Source of the DNA: an uncultured Clostridia bacterium
GTDB taxonomy: Bacteria > Bacillota_A > Clostridia > TANB77 > CAG-508
Assembly (NCBI GenBank): GCA_947594095.1
Contig: CANQEA010000027.1
Span: 1-17,230, forward strand
DNA: 17,230 nt
Direction of reading: 5' to 3'
The position numbers and the translations under genes are program-made. The notes beneath the pieces were generated by a model, which saw only the letters and a program-made list of their open reading frames with translations, did no database searches and was not told the DNA's origin. Positions 1-7,184 of this stretch are shown one piece after another; position 1 is the stretch's first letter, and the number at the start of each line of letters is the position of its first letter.

Positions 1-125
1 TGTGTAATCATAATTAAATCTGCATCATGATATTCTTTGTTTATTTTAAATGGATCTATATAAATTACATATTCTCCGCTTATTTTTATACTGCTATGAC
101 ATAAAACTTCTATATTATCTATCAT
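1..125 (-). CDS. MBL-fold metal-dependent hydrolase, N-terminal part (cut by window edge)
   Basis: The first 41 codons of a gene that runs off the left edge. The ATG at 125-123 gives a protein starting MIDNIEVLCHSSIKISG. It continues with a strand-turn IYIDPF and then DADLIMIT, and the next codon begins CA, as expected for the H of a metal-binding HxHxDH motif. An early H-S-S-I/L, then 'YIDP', then 'ADLILITHxHxDH' is the usual opening of small zinc-dependent metallo-beta-lactamase-fold hydrolases related to the UPF0173 and UlaG-like group. The metal motif itself lies outside the window, so activity cannot be judged. A GGAAAGG stretch about 10 bases upstream of the ATG is a plausible ribosome site, and a good promoter precedes it. 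The gene is separated from the ABC operon by a terminator, so it is probably its own transcription unit. Confidence 0.75.
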   Translation of the reverse strand, partial: MIDNIEVLCHSSIKISGEYVIYIDPFKINKEYHDADLIMIT

Positions 126-158
126 CTCAATCTTGCCTTTCCGTATATATCTTTATAC

Positions 159-187
159 ATTATATCTAATAAATAGTTAAAAATCAA
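159..187 (-). promoter_or_regulatory. sigma-A type promoter of the MBL-fold hydrolase gene
   Basis: On the minus strand, TTGATT (187-182) and a perfect TATAAT (164-159) are separated by exactly 17 bases. The predicted start of transcription is near 152, giving a leader of about 27 bases before the ATG at 125. It lies directly downstream of the terminator of the ABC operon, which is where a new unit should start. Confidence 0.75.
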
Positions 188-198
188 TACATGCTATT

Positions 199-223
199 AA
201 AAAACCGCCACATTTTGTGACGG
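199..223 (-). terminator. Rho-independent terminator of the ABC transporter operon
   Basis: On the minus strand, CCGTCAC (223-217), a five-base loop and GTGGCGG (211-205) form a 7-bp GC-rich stem with one G-U pair. It is followed at once by six T. It sits 13 bases after the stop codon of the ABC ATPase gene. Confidence 0.85.
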
Positions 224-236
224 AATATCCTAGATA

Positions 237-893
237 TTAGATTTGTTTGTCTAATTCGTATATAACATCCACTTTATCACATACATTTTGTGAATGTGTA
301 ACAATAATAATACATTTATTTTCTTCTTTAGCTAATTTCTCAAATATCTTTAAAATTTCATTTTCAGTATCTTTATCAAGATTTCCTGTTGGCTCATCAG
401 CAATAATAATTTTGGGATTATAAGATAAACTTCTTGCAATTGCAATTCTTTGTTGTTCTCCACCAGATAGCTTTAAAATTTTTCTATTACTATGTTCTTC
501 TGATAGTCCAACACTTTTCATAAGCTCCAATGCTTTTTGTTTTTTATCTTTAACTTTCACCTTACTTACATCCATTGATAAAATAATATTTTCTATCGCA
601 GTTAATCTTGGAAGTAAATTATAACTTTGAAAGACTATTCCAATATCAGTATTTCTATAATTATCTAGATTCATCTTTTTTAAGTCTTTTCCATCAAATA
701 ACACATTCCCTTCAGTACATTTTTCAAGTCCTGTTATTAATGATAGTAATGTTGTTTTTCCGCTTCCACTTTTACCTTTTATTGCATACATTTTCCCTTG
801 TTCAAATTCATAATTAATATTTTTAAAAACATATTTATCTTTTGGTGCATCTTTATATCTATACCCTACATTTTCTAATTTTAATATACTCAT
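237..893 (-). CDS. ABC transporter ATP-binding protein, MacB/LolD-like
   Basis: A 218-residue ATPase subunit that would power the adjacent permease from the cytoplasmic face. The nucleotide-binding parts are all present and in order: Walker A GKSGSGKT (40-47), Q-loop Q89 in FQSYNLLP, signature LSGGEQQR (142-149), Walker B with catalytic E167 in ADEPTGNLD, and the switch H200. The signature and the 'DEPTGNLD' form are typical of the MacB/LolD/FtsE family, which pairs with permeases having one large extracytoplasmic domain. It starts 43 bases after the permease stop, so the two are one operon. A GGATAGG element precedes the ATG. Substrate cannot be read from sequence. Family members export peptides, antibiotics or lipoproteins, or drive envelope sensing. 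Confidence 0.93.
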   Translation of the reverse strand: MSILKLENVGYRYKDAPKDKYVFKNINYEFEQGKMYAIKGKSGSGKTTLLSLITGLEKCTEGNVLFDGKDLKKMNLDNYRNTDIGIVFQSYNLLPRLTAIENIILSMDVSKVKVKDKKQKALELMKSVGLSEEHSNRKILKLSGGEQQRIAIARSLSYNPKIIIADEPTGNLDKDTENEILKIFEKLAKEENKCIIIVTHSQNVCDKVDVIYELDKQI

Positions 894-936
894 TTTCTTA
901 CCTATCCTTTCTTTGTTTGTTATTTGAAATTTTTAT

Positions 937-2508
937 TTATGATCTTTCTTTCAATATAGTAAGAGGTGAGAACCTTTGAATACTAATCATAGATGCCAAA
1001 CTACTTATAACTGTTAAAAATACACCTATAGCAAGTAATTCTGCAACAACCGTAAAGTCTACTACTGCATCTATTGAATCTATTTGTTCTACTATTGTAA
1101 CACCTCTTGGATTCATATTCATATGTCCTCCATCAGGAGCTCCTTCTTCTGGTCCACCTTTTCCAAAATTATTTGAAATTTCTTGGTTTGCAGTTTCGCT
1201 TGCTTCTATTTCATTTTGAAGAAGCATATTTCCAATTGGTTTAGATAAAAACGTTCCAATAACTGCTCCTATAGATAACATTATAATTGTTACAATTAGT
1301 AGTTCCAAAACAAATTGAGTAGTTAGTTTAAATTTGCTAACACCAATAGTTCTAAATACACCTATTTCATATTTTCTTTCTCTAATGTTAATCATGTTAA
1401 TTACAAATAAAACAATTGCTGCTATTACTAGCATAATAATTAGAAAAGTAGTTGCAAATGTTTTTACATTTTCAATTGATTTTGTTGCACTTTCTAACTC
1501 TTCTAAGTTAGTTGTTACAGTATAATACTCACCTAATCCTTTTTGTTTTATTTCCTCTGTAAATTTTTCTATTGAATCTTCATCTTGTAATACAAAAGAT
1601 GGCGTTATATTTGTAACAAGTGTACTATCTTCTGCAACTAAACTTTCTATTACTCCTTCTCCTGTAATTATCTTATTTGCAGAAGGTGAATACATATTAT
1701 TAGAATCATCTTGGTCTGAGTTATCTTGATATATTCCTTTAATTACAAAATCATATGTTTTTTCAGTATTTGGATTTTTAAATGTAATTGTACTTCCAAC
1801 TGTAAGTTCATTTAAAGTTGCAAGTTCTTCACTTACCACACATTCAAAATTTGTAAAATCTGATATCATTTCTCCATCTGTTACTTTATAAATTCCATTT
1901 ACAAAATCTGTCATAGCAGAATAAGAAGAATACCCATCAAGTTCAAAATCTCCTGTCAAATTTCTATCACTTTGAAATATTTCTTTACTTTTTGTAATTA
2001 CAGTTGTAGTATCTCTGTTTATTATTTGTGGGTTTCCACCATTTCCTCCAGGTCCTCTTCCTGTTTGGCCACTTCCACCAGATACCTGTGAACTTGTTGT
2101 AGTTTCTCTGTTTTCAACTTCATATTCAAAAGAATCACTTGCTTTTGTTAAAGTATCACTATTTAAAGATGTACTATATACATAATAGTATTCTTTTAAG
2201 TAACTACTTTCTCCATAATTTTTTATATTATCTAATGTTAAAGCTTCTATATTGTTAAATGCTTCTATATTACTTTTTCTTGCATCTTCTCCGCCTTTAA
2301 ATTGACTACTTAATTGTTTTCTGTCTAGCGTAATACTTGCTATAATGTCATGTGCCTCTTCATAATCTTTTACTAAGTTATTTGCTGTATTTCTAATTGC
2401 AAGTGTAATTGTTGCACTACATGCTATAACTAAAATAATAATTCCAATTAAAATATTCCTTCCCTTGTTTCTAAGTATAGATACTATACTATTTTTTAAT
2501 ATGTACAT
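937..2508 (-). CDS. ABC transporter permease, MacB/FtsX family
   Basis: A 523-residue membrane protein with the MacB-type layout. One N-terminal membrane segment (about 18-40) is followed by a large extracytoplasmic domain (about 41-350) and three C-terminal segments (about 351-373, 398-425 and 483-508). The cytoplasmic loop RERKYEIGVFRTIGVSKFKL (376-395) is the family's hallmark coupling region for the ATPase. A Gly-rich stretch (144-158, pattern GGSGQTGRGPGGNGG) interrupts the outer domain. A Gly/Pro/Met-rich stretch (449-468) fills the loop between the third and fourth segments; both look like flexible insertions. The ATG has a strong GGAGG ribosome site 7 bases away. The ATPase gene follows. 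No sensor kinase or third component is seen next to the pair. Confidence 0.9.
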   Translation of the reverse strand: MYILKNSIVSILRNKGRNILIGIIILVIACSATITLAIRNTANNLVKDYEEAHDIIASITLDRKQLSSQFKGGEDARKSNIEAFNNIEALTLDNIKNYGESSYLKEYYYVYSTSLNSDTLTKASDSFEYEVENRETTTSSQVSGGSGQTGRGPGGNGGNPQIINRDTTTVITKSKEIFQSDRNLTGDFELDGYSSYSAMTDFVNGIYKVTDGEMISDFTNFECVVSEELATLNELTVGSTITFKNPNTEKTYDFVIKGIYQDNSDQDDSNNMYSPSANKIITGEGVIESLVAEDSTLVTNITPSFVLQDEDSIEKFTEEIKQKGLGEYYTVTTNLEELESATKSIENVKTFATTFLIIMLVIAAIVLFVINMINIRERKYEIGVFRTIGVSKFKLTTQFVLELLIVTIIMLSIGAVIGTFLSKPIGNMLLQNEIEASETANQEISNNFGKGGPEEGAPDGGHMNMNPRGVTIVEQIDSIDAVVDFTVVAELLAIGVFLTVISSLASMISIQRFSPLTILKERS

Positions 2509-2592
2509 TTCTTTTCCTCCCTTATTGGTTTTTCTATACTTATTTATAAATTACGATTGTGTCTTTTTTGTGTTTTTTTAGTTATTAGTTTG

Positions 2593-2640
2593 AAAAAAAA
2601 ACGAATACCGCATGCAAATTAATTATTACATACGGTATCC
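2593..2640 (-). terminator. strong Rho-independent terminator after the 2647-3087 gene
   Basis: On the minus strand the 15 bases at 2640-2626 (GGATACCGTATGTAA) can pair with 2617-2603 throughout, allowing a few G-U pairs, with a short AT-rich loop. The stem runs into a tract of nine T (2600-2592). It begins 6 bases after the stop codon of the upstream gene and so separates it from the ABC operon. Confidence 0.85.
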
Positions 2641-2646
2641 ATTTAG

Positions 2647-3087
2647 TTAAATATTTGCTTCGAAAACTTCACCTAATTCAAGGTTAAGTATCTCTTTGTA
2701 ATGCTCGAGAACATACTCCGATACCTTATCAAAATGCATTTTTGAGCCCCGGCTTCCAACACAACGTGAAAGATAAAGAGATGGTTGAACATGTGGTTCT
2801 GGATAGTTTCTGTCGTAAAGGACTAATTTGCCGAAATATAAACACTCACGACCTTTGTCGCTTTTGCATATAACAGCAAATATCTTTCCTCCTTCCCACC
2901 AAATTGTTGTAAAGTCTCTCGCCTTTTTTCTGATCCTGAATTTGATGTCATCTCCAGCAAATATACCTTTTGGAATTGTGTAGACTATACCAGCCTCACT
3001 CTTCCGTTGTGGCTCATAATCCAAAGTCATATATTCCTTTGGATATGGCGGCAAAACTATAAATTGATAGTTTCCTTTTGTTCCCAT
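2647..3087 (-). CDS. protein of unknown function, atypical base composition
   Basis: I do not recognise this protein. A GTG at 3096 opens the frame, but AAAGGAG lies only about 2 bases before it. The same site is about 10 bases before the ATG at 3087-3085, so I choose the ATG, giving 146 residues starting MGTKGNYQ. The protein looks soluble, with no signal peptide or membrane segment. It is rich in aromatic and basic residues (IPKGIFAGDDIKFRIRKK, TIWWEGGKIFAVICKSDKG) and predicted beta-strand in its middle. A helical tail starts at about HFDKVSEYVLEHYKEI. GC is roughly 40% by hand count over 300 bases, against about 28% in typical neighbours. It uses codons such as CGG, CGT and GGC that the neighbours mostly avoid, which suggests transfer. 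It has its own candidate promoter and terminator, so it is an independent unit. Confidence 0.7.
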   Translation of the reverse strand: MGTKGNYQFIVLPPYPKEYMTLDYEPQRKSEAGIVYTIPKGIFAGDDIKFRIRKKARDFTTIWWEGGKIFAVICKSDKGRECLYFGKLVLYDRNYPEPHVQPSLYLSRCVGSRGSKMHFDKVSEYVLEHYKEILNLELGEVFEANI

Positions 3088-3167
3088 ATTTTTCACTCTC
3101 CTTTCGCTTTGGCAATTGCCGTTGTTTTACAATAGGGAACTTTTCTGCAATTTATTGTTGCCATAAT

Positions 3168-3196
3168 ATTTTATCATAATTATGTAAAAAAAGCAA
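3168..3196 (-). promoter_or_regulatory. candidate promoter of the 2647-3087 gene
   Basis: On the minus strand TTGCTT (3196-3191) and TAAAAT (3173-3168) are 17 bases apart. The predicted leader is about 70 bases long and includes the 10-base palindrome GGCAATTGCC at 3111-3120, just ahead of the ribosome site. Part of the promoter overlaps the T run behind the guaB terminator hairpin. Confidence 0.45.
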
Positions 3197-3234
3197 CTAT
3201 CAAAGAAAGGTCATTCACTTCAATGACCTCTCTT
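3186..3234 (-). terminator. likely terminator of the guaB operon
   Basis: On the minus strand 3234-3222 (AAGAGAGGTCATT) pairs with 3215-3203 (AATGACCTTTCTT) with one G-U pair and a six-base loop. The 3' arm is already T-rich, and a run of seven T follows about 10 bases later (3192-3186). The late T run makes it less than textbook, but no other terminator lies between guaB and the next promoter. Confidence 0.6.
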
Positions 3235-3240
3235 ATTTGA

Positions 3241-3267
3241 TGTTTTTTGACCCCGTCCCAAAAAACA
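3241..3267. repeat. GGGACGGGGTC-centred inverted repeat next to the guaB stop
   Basis: Nine-base perfect arms TGTTTTTTG and CAAAAAACA flank a nine-base GC-rich centre. On the minus strand the core reads GGGACGGGGTC. The right arm touches the guaB stop codon. The GC-rich core stands out sharply from the surrounding AT-rich DNA. From memory, similar short GGGAC-rich repeats occur near REP-associated (Y1) transposase genes in clostridia, but no transposase is present here, so this origin is inference. Confidence 0.5.
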
Positions 3268-4773
3268 TTATTTATATTGGTTGTCTATTTCTTTTAGAAT
3301 AACATCATGCGCACTTCCCTCTGAAATACTTACATCAGATACAAGTGTTAGTCTTGCTTTTTCATGAAATTCTGGTATTGTAACACTTCCACAGTTACAC
3401 ATTGTAGATTTAATTTTAGCAACTGTTACTTCCAAATTATCTTTTAATTTTCCTGCATATGGAATATATGAGTCAACTCCTTCTTCAAAAGAAAGTTTCT
3501 TTTCTCCTCCCATATCGTATCTTTGCCAGTTTCTAGCTCTGTTAGAACCCTCTCCCCAATATTCTTTAACAAAAGTATTTCCTCTTTTAATAACTCTTGT
3601 TGGGCTTTCGTCAAATCTTGCAAAATATCTTCCCATCATTACAAAGTCTGCACCTAATGCAAGAGCTATAGTAATATGATGGTCATGTACTATACCTCCA
3701 TCTGAACATACTGGAATGTAAATTCCTGTTTCTTCAAAATATTCATCACGAGCAGCTACTACGTCGATTAGGCTAGATGCTTGTCCACGTCCAATTCCTT
3801 TTGTTTCACGAGTGATACAAATAGAACCTCCTCCAACACCTACTTTTATGAAGTCCGCTCCTGCTTCTGCTAAATATCTAAATCCTTCTCTATCTACTAC
3901 ATTTCCTGCGCCAATTTTTACACTATCTCCATATTTTTGTCTTACAAAATCTATAGTATTTTTTTGCCATACAGAATATCCATCTGATGAATCCATACAA
4001 ATTAAATCGACACCTGCTTCTACTAGAGCTGGTATTCTTTCTTCATGGTCTCTTGTATTAATTCCTGCACCTACTATGTAACGTTTTTCTTCATCTAATA
4101 ATGAGTTTGGATTATTTTTTCTTTCTTCATAATCTTTTCTAAACACCAAATATTTTAATCTTTCTTCTTTATCTAGAATTGGCAAACATGCTATTTTGTT
4201 TTCCCAAATAACATCATTTGCTTCTGCTAAACCAATTCCTTCTGTTGCCCATACTGTTTTTTCTTTTGGTGTCATAAACCCGTCAATTGGTGCATTCATA
4301 TCATCTCTGCTTATTCTGTAATCTTTATCTGTTACTAATCCTAGAAATTTTCCACTTGCTGTACCATCATCAGTTATCATTACAGTAGAGTGTCCTGTTT
4401 CTTCTATTAATTCTAATACTTCTTTTAAAGGAGTTCCTGGTTTTACATTTGAATCACTTACAATAAATCCTGCTTTGTGTTTTTTTACGTGTCTTACCAT
4501 GGCAGCTTGTGATTCGATTGATTGTGAACCATAAATAAACGCAACTCCACCTTCACGTGCAAGTGCAATTCCCATTTCTTCCCCAGATACTGATTGCATT
4601 ATTGCAGATACCATTGGTACATTTGCATAATATTTTGCTTCTTCTCCTTTTTTATATTTAACAAGTGGCGTTCTTAAAGATACATTATTTGGTATGCATC
4701 TTTCATCTGTTAAATTAGGTAATAATAAAAATTCATTAAATGTTCTTGAAATATCTTCTAATACTTTTGCCAT
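3268..4773 (-). CDS. guaB: IMP dehydrogenase
   Basis: Oxidises IMP to XMP with NAD+, the committed step to guanine nucleotides, in the cytoplasm. I place the start at the ATG at 4773-4771 ([17 protein letters not shown], 501 residues). AAGGGGG lies 11 bases upstream, and the longer frame from 4800 would overlap the preceding gene. With this start the catalytic cysteine in [10 protein letters not shown] is residue 319, the flap Arg-Tyr in NWQRYDMGG are 418-419, D261 lies in CMDSSDG, and R382 in GRYFARF. A two-CBS regulatory region sits between about residues 95 and 225. The length, these positions and the tail ([14 protein letters not shown], then SEGSAHDV) fit the Tritrichomonas-type branch of IMP dehydrogenases. 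The gene lies 16 bases after the preceding one and is last in its operon. Confidence 0.97.
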   Translation of the reverse strand: MAKVLEDISRTFNEFLLLPNLTDERCIPNNVSLRTPLVKYKKGEEAKYYANVPMVSAIMQSVSGEEMGIALAREGGVAFIYGSQSIESQAAMVRHVKKHKAGFIVSDSNVKPGTPLKEVLELIEETGHSTVMITDDGTASGKFLGLVTDKDYRISRDDMNAPIDGFMTPKEKTVWATEGIGLAEANDVIWENKIACLPILDKEERLKYLVFRKDYEERKNNPNSLLDEEKRYIVGAGINTRDHEERIPALVEAGVDLICMDSSDGYSVWQKNTIDFVRQKYGDSVKIGAGNVVDREGFRYLAEAGADFIKVGVGGGSICITRETKGIGRGQASSLIDVVAARDEYFEETGIYIPVCSDGGIVHDHHITIALALGADFVMMGRYFARFDESPTRVIKRGNTFVKEYWGEGSNRARNWQRYDMGGEKKLSFEEGVDSYIPYAGKLKDNLEVTVAKIKSTMCNCGSVTIPEFHEKARLTLVSDVSISEGSAHDVILKEIDNQYK

Positions 4774-4784
4774 GTTTTTCTTTT

Positions 4785-4791
4785 CCCCCTT
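4785..4791 (-). promoter_or_regulatory. ribosome binding site that decides the guaB start
   Basis: AAGGGGG on the minus strand overlaps the stop codon of the preceding gene and lies 11 bases before the ATG at 4773. A start at 4800 would lie upstream of this site, which argues against the longer form. Confidence 0.65.
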
Positions 4792-5491
4792 ATTCAACAT
4801 TTTCTGGTCTGTTCCAGAATTTTAATTCTGTTCCGTTTGGTTGCACTGCTATCATTCCATCTCCATCATTTGCTTCTTTTATTTCTACAATATTAGTAAG
4901 TCCATTAATTTTTCCATCTGTTCTTAATGAAGTAGCATTATCTCTCAATTGTGTAAATATATCCACATATTCTACTGTTCCATCTTCTAAAATACATAAA
5001 ATAGCTGGTTCTACTCCTGTTCCAATGTTTCCTGAATAAATATCTTTTATATTTCCTGTTATTCCTGTAACAGAATAGGTGTTATTTTTAATATTATCTG
5101 CCACTTCTCCAACTATTGCTTCTATGTCTTGTCCAATTGTTATTTTTATATCATTATTTGAATATAATTTAGCAGTATACCCTATGCCAGTTATATTCCT
5201 AACTTCGTTTATAGTATCTGTTGTTTGATTATTATTTTGTGAATTCGTTGAATTTAAATTAGTTGTATTTTCTTCATTCTCCTCAGTTTGTATGTTACTT
5301 TTAACTTCATTTAGCTCTTCTTTAAGCTCATTTACTTGCTGTTGCTGTTCATCATATAAATGATTTATAAAAAATGTTACTCCTATTGCTACTATAATCA
5401 ATAATGTAAAAAATACCGTTAATATAATTGTTGCTTCAACACTCAATTTTTTCTTTTTTTCTTCCATTTTTATCACTTTCCCTTTCTTCAT
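4790..5491 (-). CDS. membrane-anchored protein of unknown function
   Basis: A 233-residue protein I cannot name. It has a short Lys-rich cytoplasmic start, one membrane segment (about 19-43), a Gln/Glu-rich coiled-coil stretch (47-68) and an Asn/Thr/Glu-rich linker (69-95). A folded, probably beta-rich extracytoplasmic domain (96-233) follows, with motifs such as [12 protein letters not shown] and [12 protein letters not shown]. This resembles small type-II membrane proteins that display a domain outside the cell. Its first ATG overlaps the stop of the HEPN frame (ATGA), which suggests translational coupling. A second ATG at codon 9 (5467) has AAAGGG 12 bases before it and is a real alternative start. 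guaB follows after 16 bases, and the two are probably co-transcribed. No catalytic motif is evident. Confidence 0.75.
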   Translation of the reverse strand: MKKGKVIKMEEKKKKLSVEATIILTVFFTLLIIVAIGVTFFINHLYDEQQQQVNELKEELNEVKSNIQTEENEENTTNLNSTNSQNNNQTTDTINEVRNITGIGYTAKLYSNNDIKITIGQDIEAIVGEVADNIKNNTYSVTGITGNIKDIYSGNIGTGVEPAILCILEDGTVEYVDIFTQLRDNATSLRTDGKINGLTNIVEIKEANDGDGMIAVQPNGTELKFWNRPENVE

Positions 5492-5883
5492 TTGTTAATA
5501 TATTTTTCTACAAGTTTTATTAATTCCTTAGCCGTTTCTATTTGTATTGCAGTTTTTTCATCTGTTGGTTCAAATTCATCATCATAATCGCTATCTTCCC
5601 TAATTGCTTTTGCTTGACTTATTTTTTTGCCCATTATTTTAGGAAATTTTTCAGTTTTTATATAATGCTGATTAAAATATGCAAGAACATCTTTATGTTT
5701 TTTAAAATCAACCCTTTCCAACGCAAGTACAGCTCTTATTGCATGAAATATTGCATAATATGCTCTATTATTAGCATTTAAATATCTTTTATCTTTATAA
5801 TTATATTCTGCATCTGATAAATCTTGTTTAGCTCTTTCTAGCCTGTACTTAGCAAATTAACTTACATTAACTTCATCACCCAA
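5488..5883 (-). pseudogene. HEPN-domain toxin of a MNT-HEPN pair, interrupted by an in-frame TAA
   Basis: The minus-strand frame gives a HEPN-domain (PF05168-type) protein of 131 residues if opened at the TTG at 5883-5881, which has AAGGAG 9 bases upstream and overlaps the antitoxin stop. Codon 9 (5859-5857) is TAA. After it the frame is open and well conserved: AKYRLERAKQDL, then NNRAYYAIFHAIRA carrying the HEPN RX6H signature (R40, H47), then DFKKHKDVLAYFNQHYIKT and the family's SDYDDEFEP. There is no ATG or GTG after the stop. The next start is a TTG at 5721, giving only 77 residues and losing the RX6H motif. HEPN partners of MNT proteins are usually RNases. Either the toxin is inactivated, or the stop is a sequencing or strain variant. 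The downstream membrane-protein gene overlaps its stop codon. Confidence 0.8.
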
Positions 5884-6226
5884 ATAAAATCACTCCTTCT
5901 TTATTTACATTCATATAAAATGGTACAACTTCTATTCTTTTATTATATTTTTCAACATTTTTTACTAAAGGAGATAGATCAACTTCGAAATTGTTATTAT
6001 ACTCAATATCATAAGCATAGTCCAAAATCTTATCACTAAATTTCATTATCTCATCATCTGTTAAGTCTGTCAAAATCATAATATCTACATCAGAATTATT
6101 TTTATAATCTCCTCTCGCATATGAACCATAAAGAATAATTTTTTTAACTCTATTTCCTAAAATGTGCTTTACTCCATCTACAAATTCGTTAATTATATTA
6201 TTAACATTTTCAGGAATTTTCTTCAT
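5876..6226 (-). CDS. MNT-type nucleotidyltransferase, antitoxin of a HEPN-MNT pair
   Basis: A 116-residue minimal nucleotidyltransferase (Pol beta fold). GSYARGD (34-40) and the metal-binding pair D46 and D48 in SDVDIMIL form the standard GSx10DxD active site, and FEVDLSPL (80-87) supplies the likely third acid (D83). Such proteins are the antitoxins of HEPN-MNT systems, in some cases inactivating the HEPN RNase by transferring AMP residues to it. I choose the ATG at 6226, which has AAAGGTG 6 bases upstream. The longer frame from 6265 starts just 1 base past the -10 box, at or upstream of the expected transcription start. It is first in its operon, followed with overlap by the broken HEPN gene and then by a membrane protein and guaB. 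Confidence 0.88.
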   Translation of the reverse strand: MKKIPENVNNIINEFVDGVKHILGNRVKKIILYGSYARGDYKNNSDVDIMILTDLTDDEIMKFSDKILDYAYDIEYNNNFEVDLSPLVKNVEKYNKRIEVVPFYMNVNKEGVILFG

Positions 6227-6266
6227 ATGATTCACCTTTCTTTTATCCTTTTTATAATTCAACATT

Positions 6267-6295
6267 ATTATATCATATATTTTTCATTTTGTAAT
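6267..6295 (-). promoter_or_regulatory. promoter of the MNT-HEPN-guaB operon
   Basis: On the minus strand ATTACA (6295-6290) lies 17 bases from a perfect TATAAT (6272-6267). Transcription should begin near 6260, leaving a leader of about 34 bases to the ATG at 6226. No other promoter is obvious between here and guaB, so guaB may depend partly on it. Confidence 0.65.
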
Positions 6296-6313
6296 AATTT
6301 TTATAAATTTATT

Positions 6314-7165
6314 TTATATAAAACTAAAACAAAGTAAAACTAATATTCCTAAAGCAATTCTGTAATATCCAAATATTTTAAAATCATGTTTCTTTATATA
6401 GTTCATTAAAAATTTGATAACAAAAAGTGAAACAACAAACGAAACAATCATTCCTATTAGTAGAATTAATAATTCTGCACCAGTAAAGGCAAATCCAAAT
6501 TTAACAAGTTTTAATAAACTTGCACCTAACATTGTTGGAATTGCTAAATAAAAAGTAAATTCCGCAGCATTTGGTCTAGATAATCCTATTAATAATCCCC
6601 CAATTATTGTTGCTCCTGAACGTGATGTACCTGGGAAAATAGCAGCTAATAATTGGAATATACCAATTATTAAGGCATCTTTATATGTAATTTGTGAGTT
6701 TTTTTCCTTTTCATTTCTGTTTGTTTTTTTTCTATTTTCTATTAAGATAAATGCTATTCCAAAAACAATTAATGCAATTGCTATACAAAATGGATTATAA
6801 AACAAAGCTTCAAAAACATCATCAAATAATAAGCCTATTATTGCAGCAGGAATACAACCCACTAAGATTTTTCCCCATAAACTCATGATTTTTTTATCAA
6901 AATGAGAAAGTATTCCAGTTTTCTTAATTGCTTTTTGTTTATTATTCGTAATTGGCCAAATTCTTTTCCAATATAAAAGCACTACTGCTAAAATTGCTCC
7001 AAATTGTATCACCACTTGGAACATACTCCAAAATTCTGGTGATACTTCTTTAAATTTAATAAATTGTTCTACAAGTATTAAATGTCCTGTACTACTAATT
7101 GGCAACCATTCTGTTATTCCTTCTACTATTCCAAATATAATGGATTTTAAAATTTCAAAAAACAT
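6314..7165 (-). CDS. uppP: undecaprenyl-diphosphatase (BacA/UppP)
   Basis: A polytopic membrane enzyme that dephosphorylates undecaprenyl diphosphate, recycling the lipid carrier for peptidoglycan and other surface polymers. Loss or gain affects bacitracin tolerance. The 283 residues match the family's usual length. Both signature motifs are intact: EGITEWLPISSTGH (15-28, with the paired acids E15 and E19) and PGTSRSG (178-184, with R182). Seven to eight hydrophobic segments are spread along the chain. The ATG has AGGAAGG about 6 bases upstream, and the gene follows dpaA by 19 bases, so the two are co-transcribed. No convincing terminator follows; the AT-rich stretch 6273-6313 is taken up by the promoter of the next operon. 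Confidence 0.96.
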   Translation of the reverse strand: MFFEILKSIIFGIVEGITEWLPISSTGHLILVEQFIKFKEVSPEFWSMFQVVIQFGAILAVVLLYWKRIWPITNNKQKAIKKTGILSHFDKKIMSLWGKILVGCIPAAIIGLLFDDVFEALFYNPFCIAIALIVFGIAFILIENRKKTNRNEKEKNSQITYKDALIIGIFQLLAAIFPGTSRSGATIIGGLLIGLSRPNAAEFTFYLAIPTMLGASLLKLVKFGFAFTGAELLILLIGMIVSFVVSLFVIKFLMNYIKKHDFKIFGYYRIALGILVLLCFSFI

Positions 7166-7184
7166 TTTTACCTTCCTCTCTAGA

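Noticed and set aside
608..817. Plus-strand open frames throughout the window (for example 608-817, 3812-4081, 4740-5039, 11735-12076)
   Set aside because: All are antisense to well-supported minus-strand genes, have low-complexity hydrophobic translations and lack ribosome sites.
3268..4800. 510-residue form of IMP dehydrogenase starting at 4800
   Set aside because: It overlaps the preceding gene, lies upstream of the only ribosome site, and adds nine residues absent from the family's MAK start.
5488..5721. A free-standing 77-residue protein started at the TTG at 5721
   Set aside because: The frame continues upstream with conserved HEPN sequence including RX6H, the TTG encodes an internal Leu of the family, and no ribosome site precedes it.
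5876..6265. 129-residue form of the nucleotidyltransferase starting at 6265
   Set aside because: That ATG lies immediately beside the -10 box (6272-6267), at or before the transcription start; the ATG at 6226 has a proper AAAGGTG site.
6273..6313. Terminator after uppP
   Set aside because: Only an AT palindrome (TTTTATATAAAA) overlapping the stop codon is present, with no GC stem.
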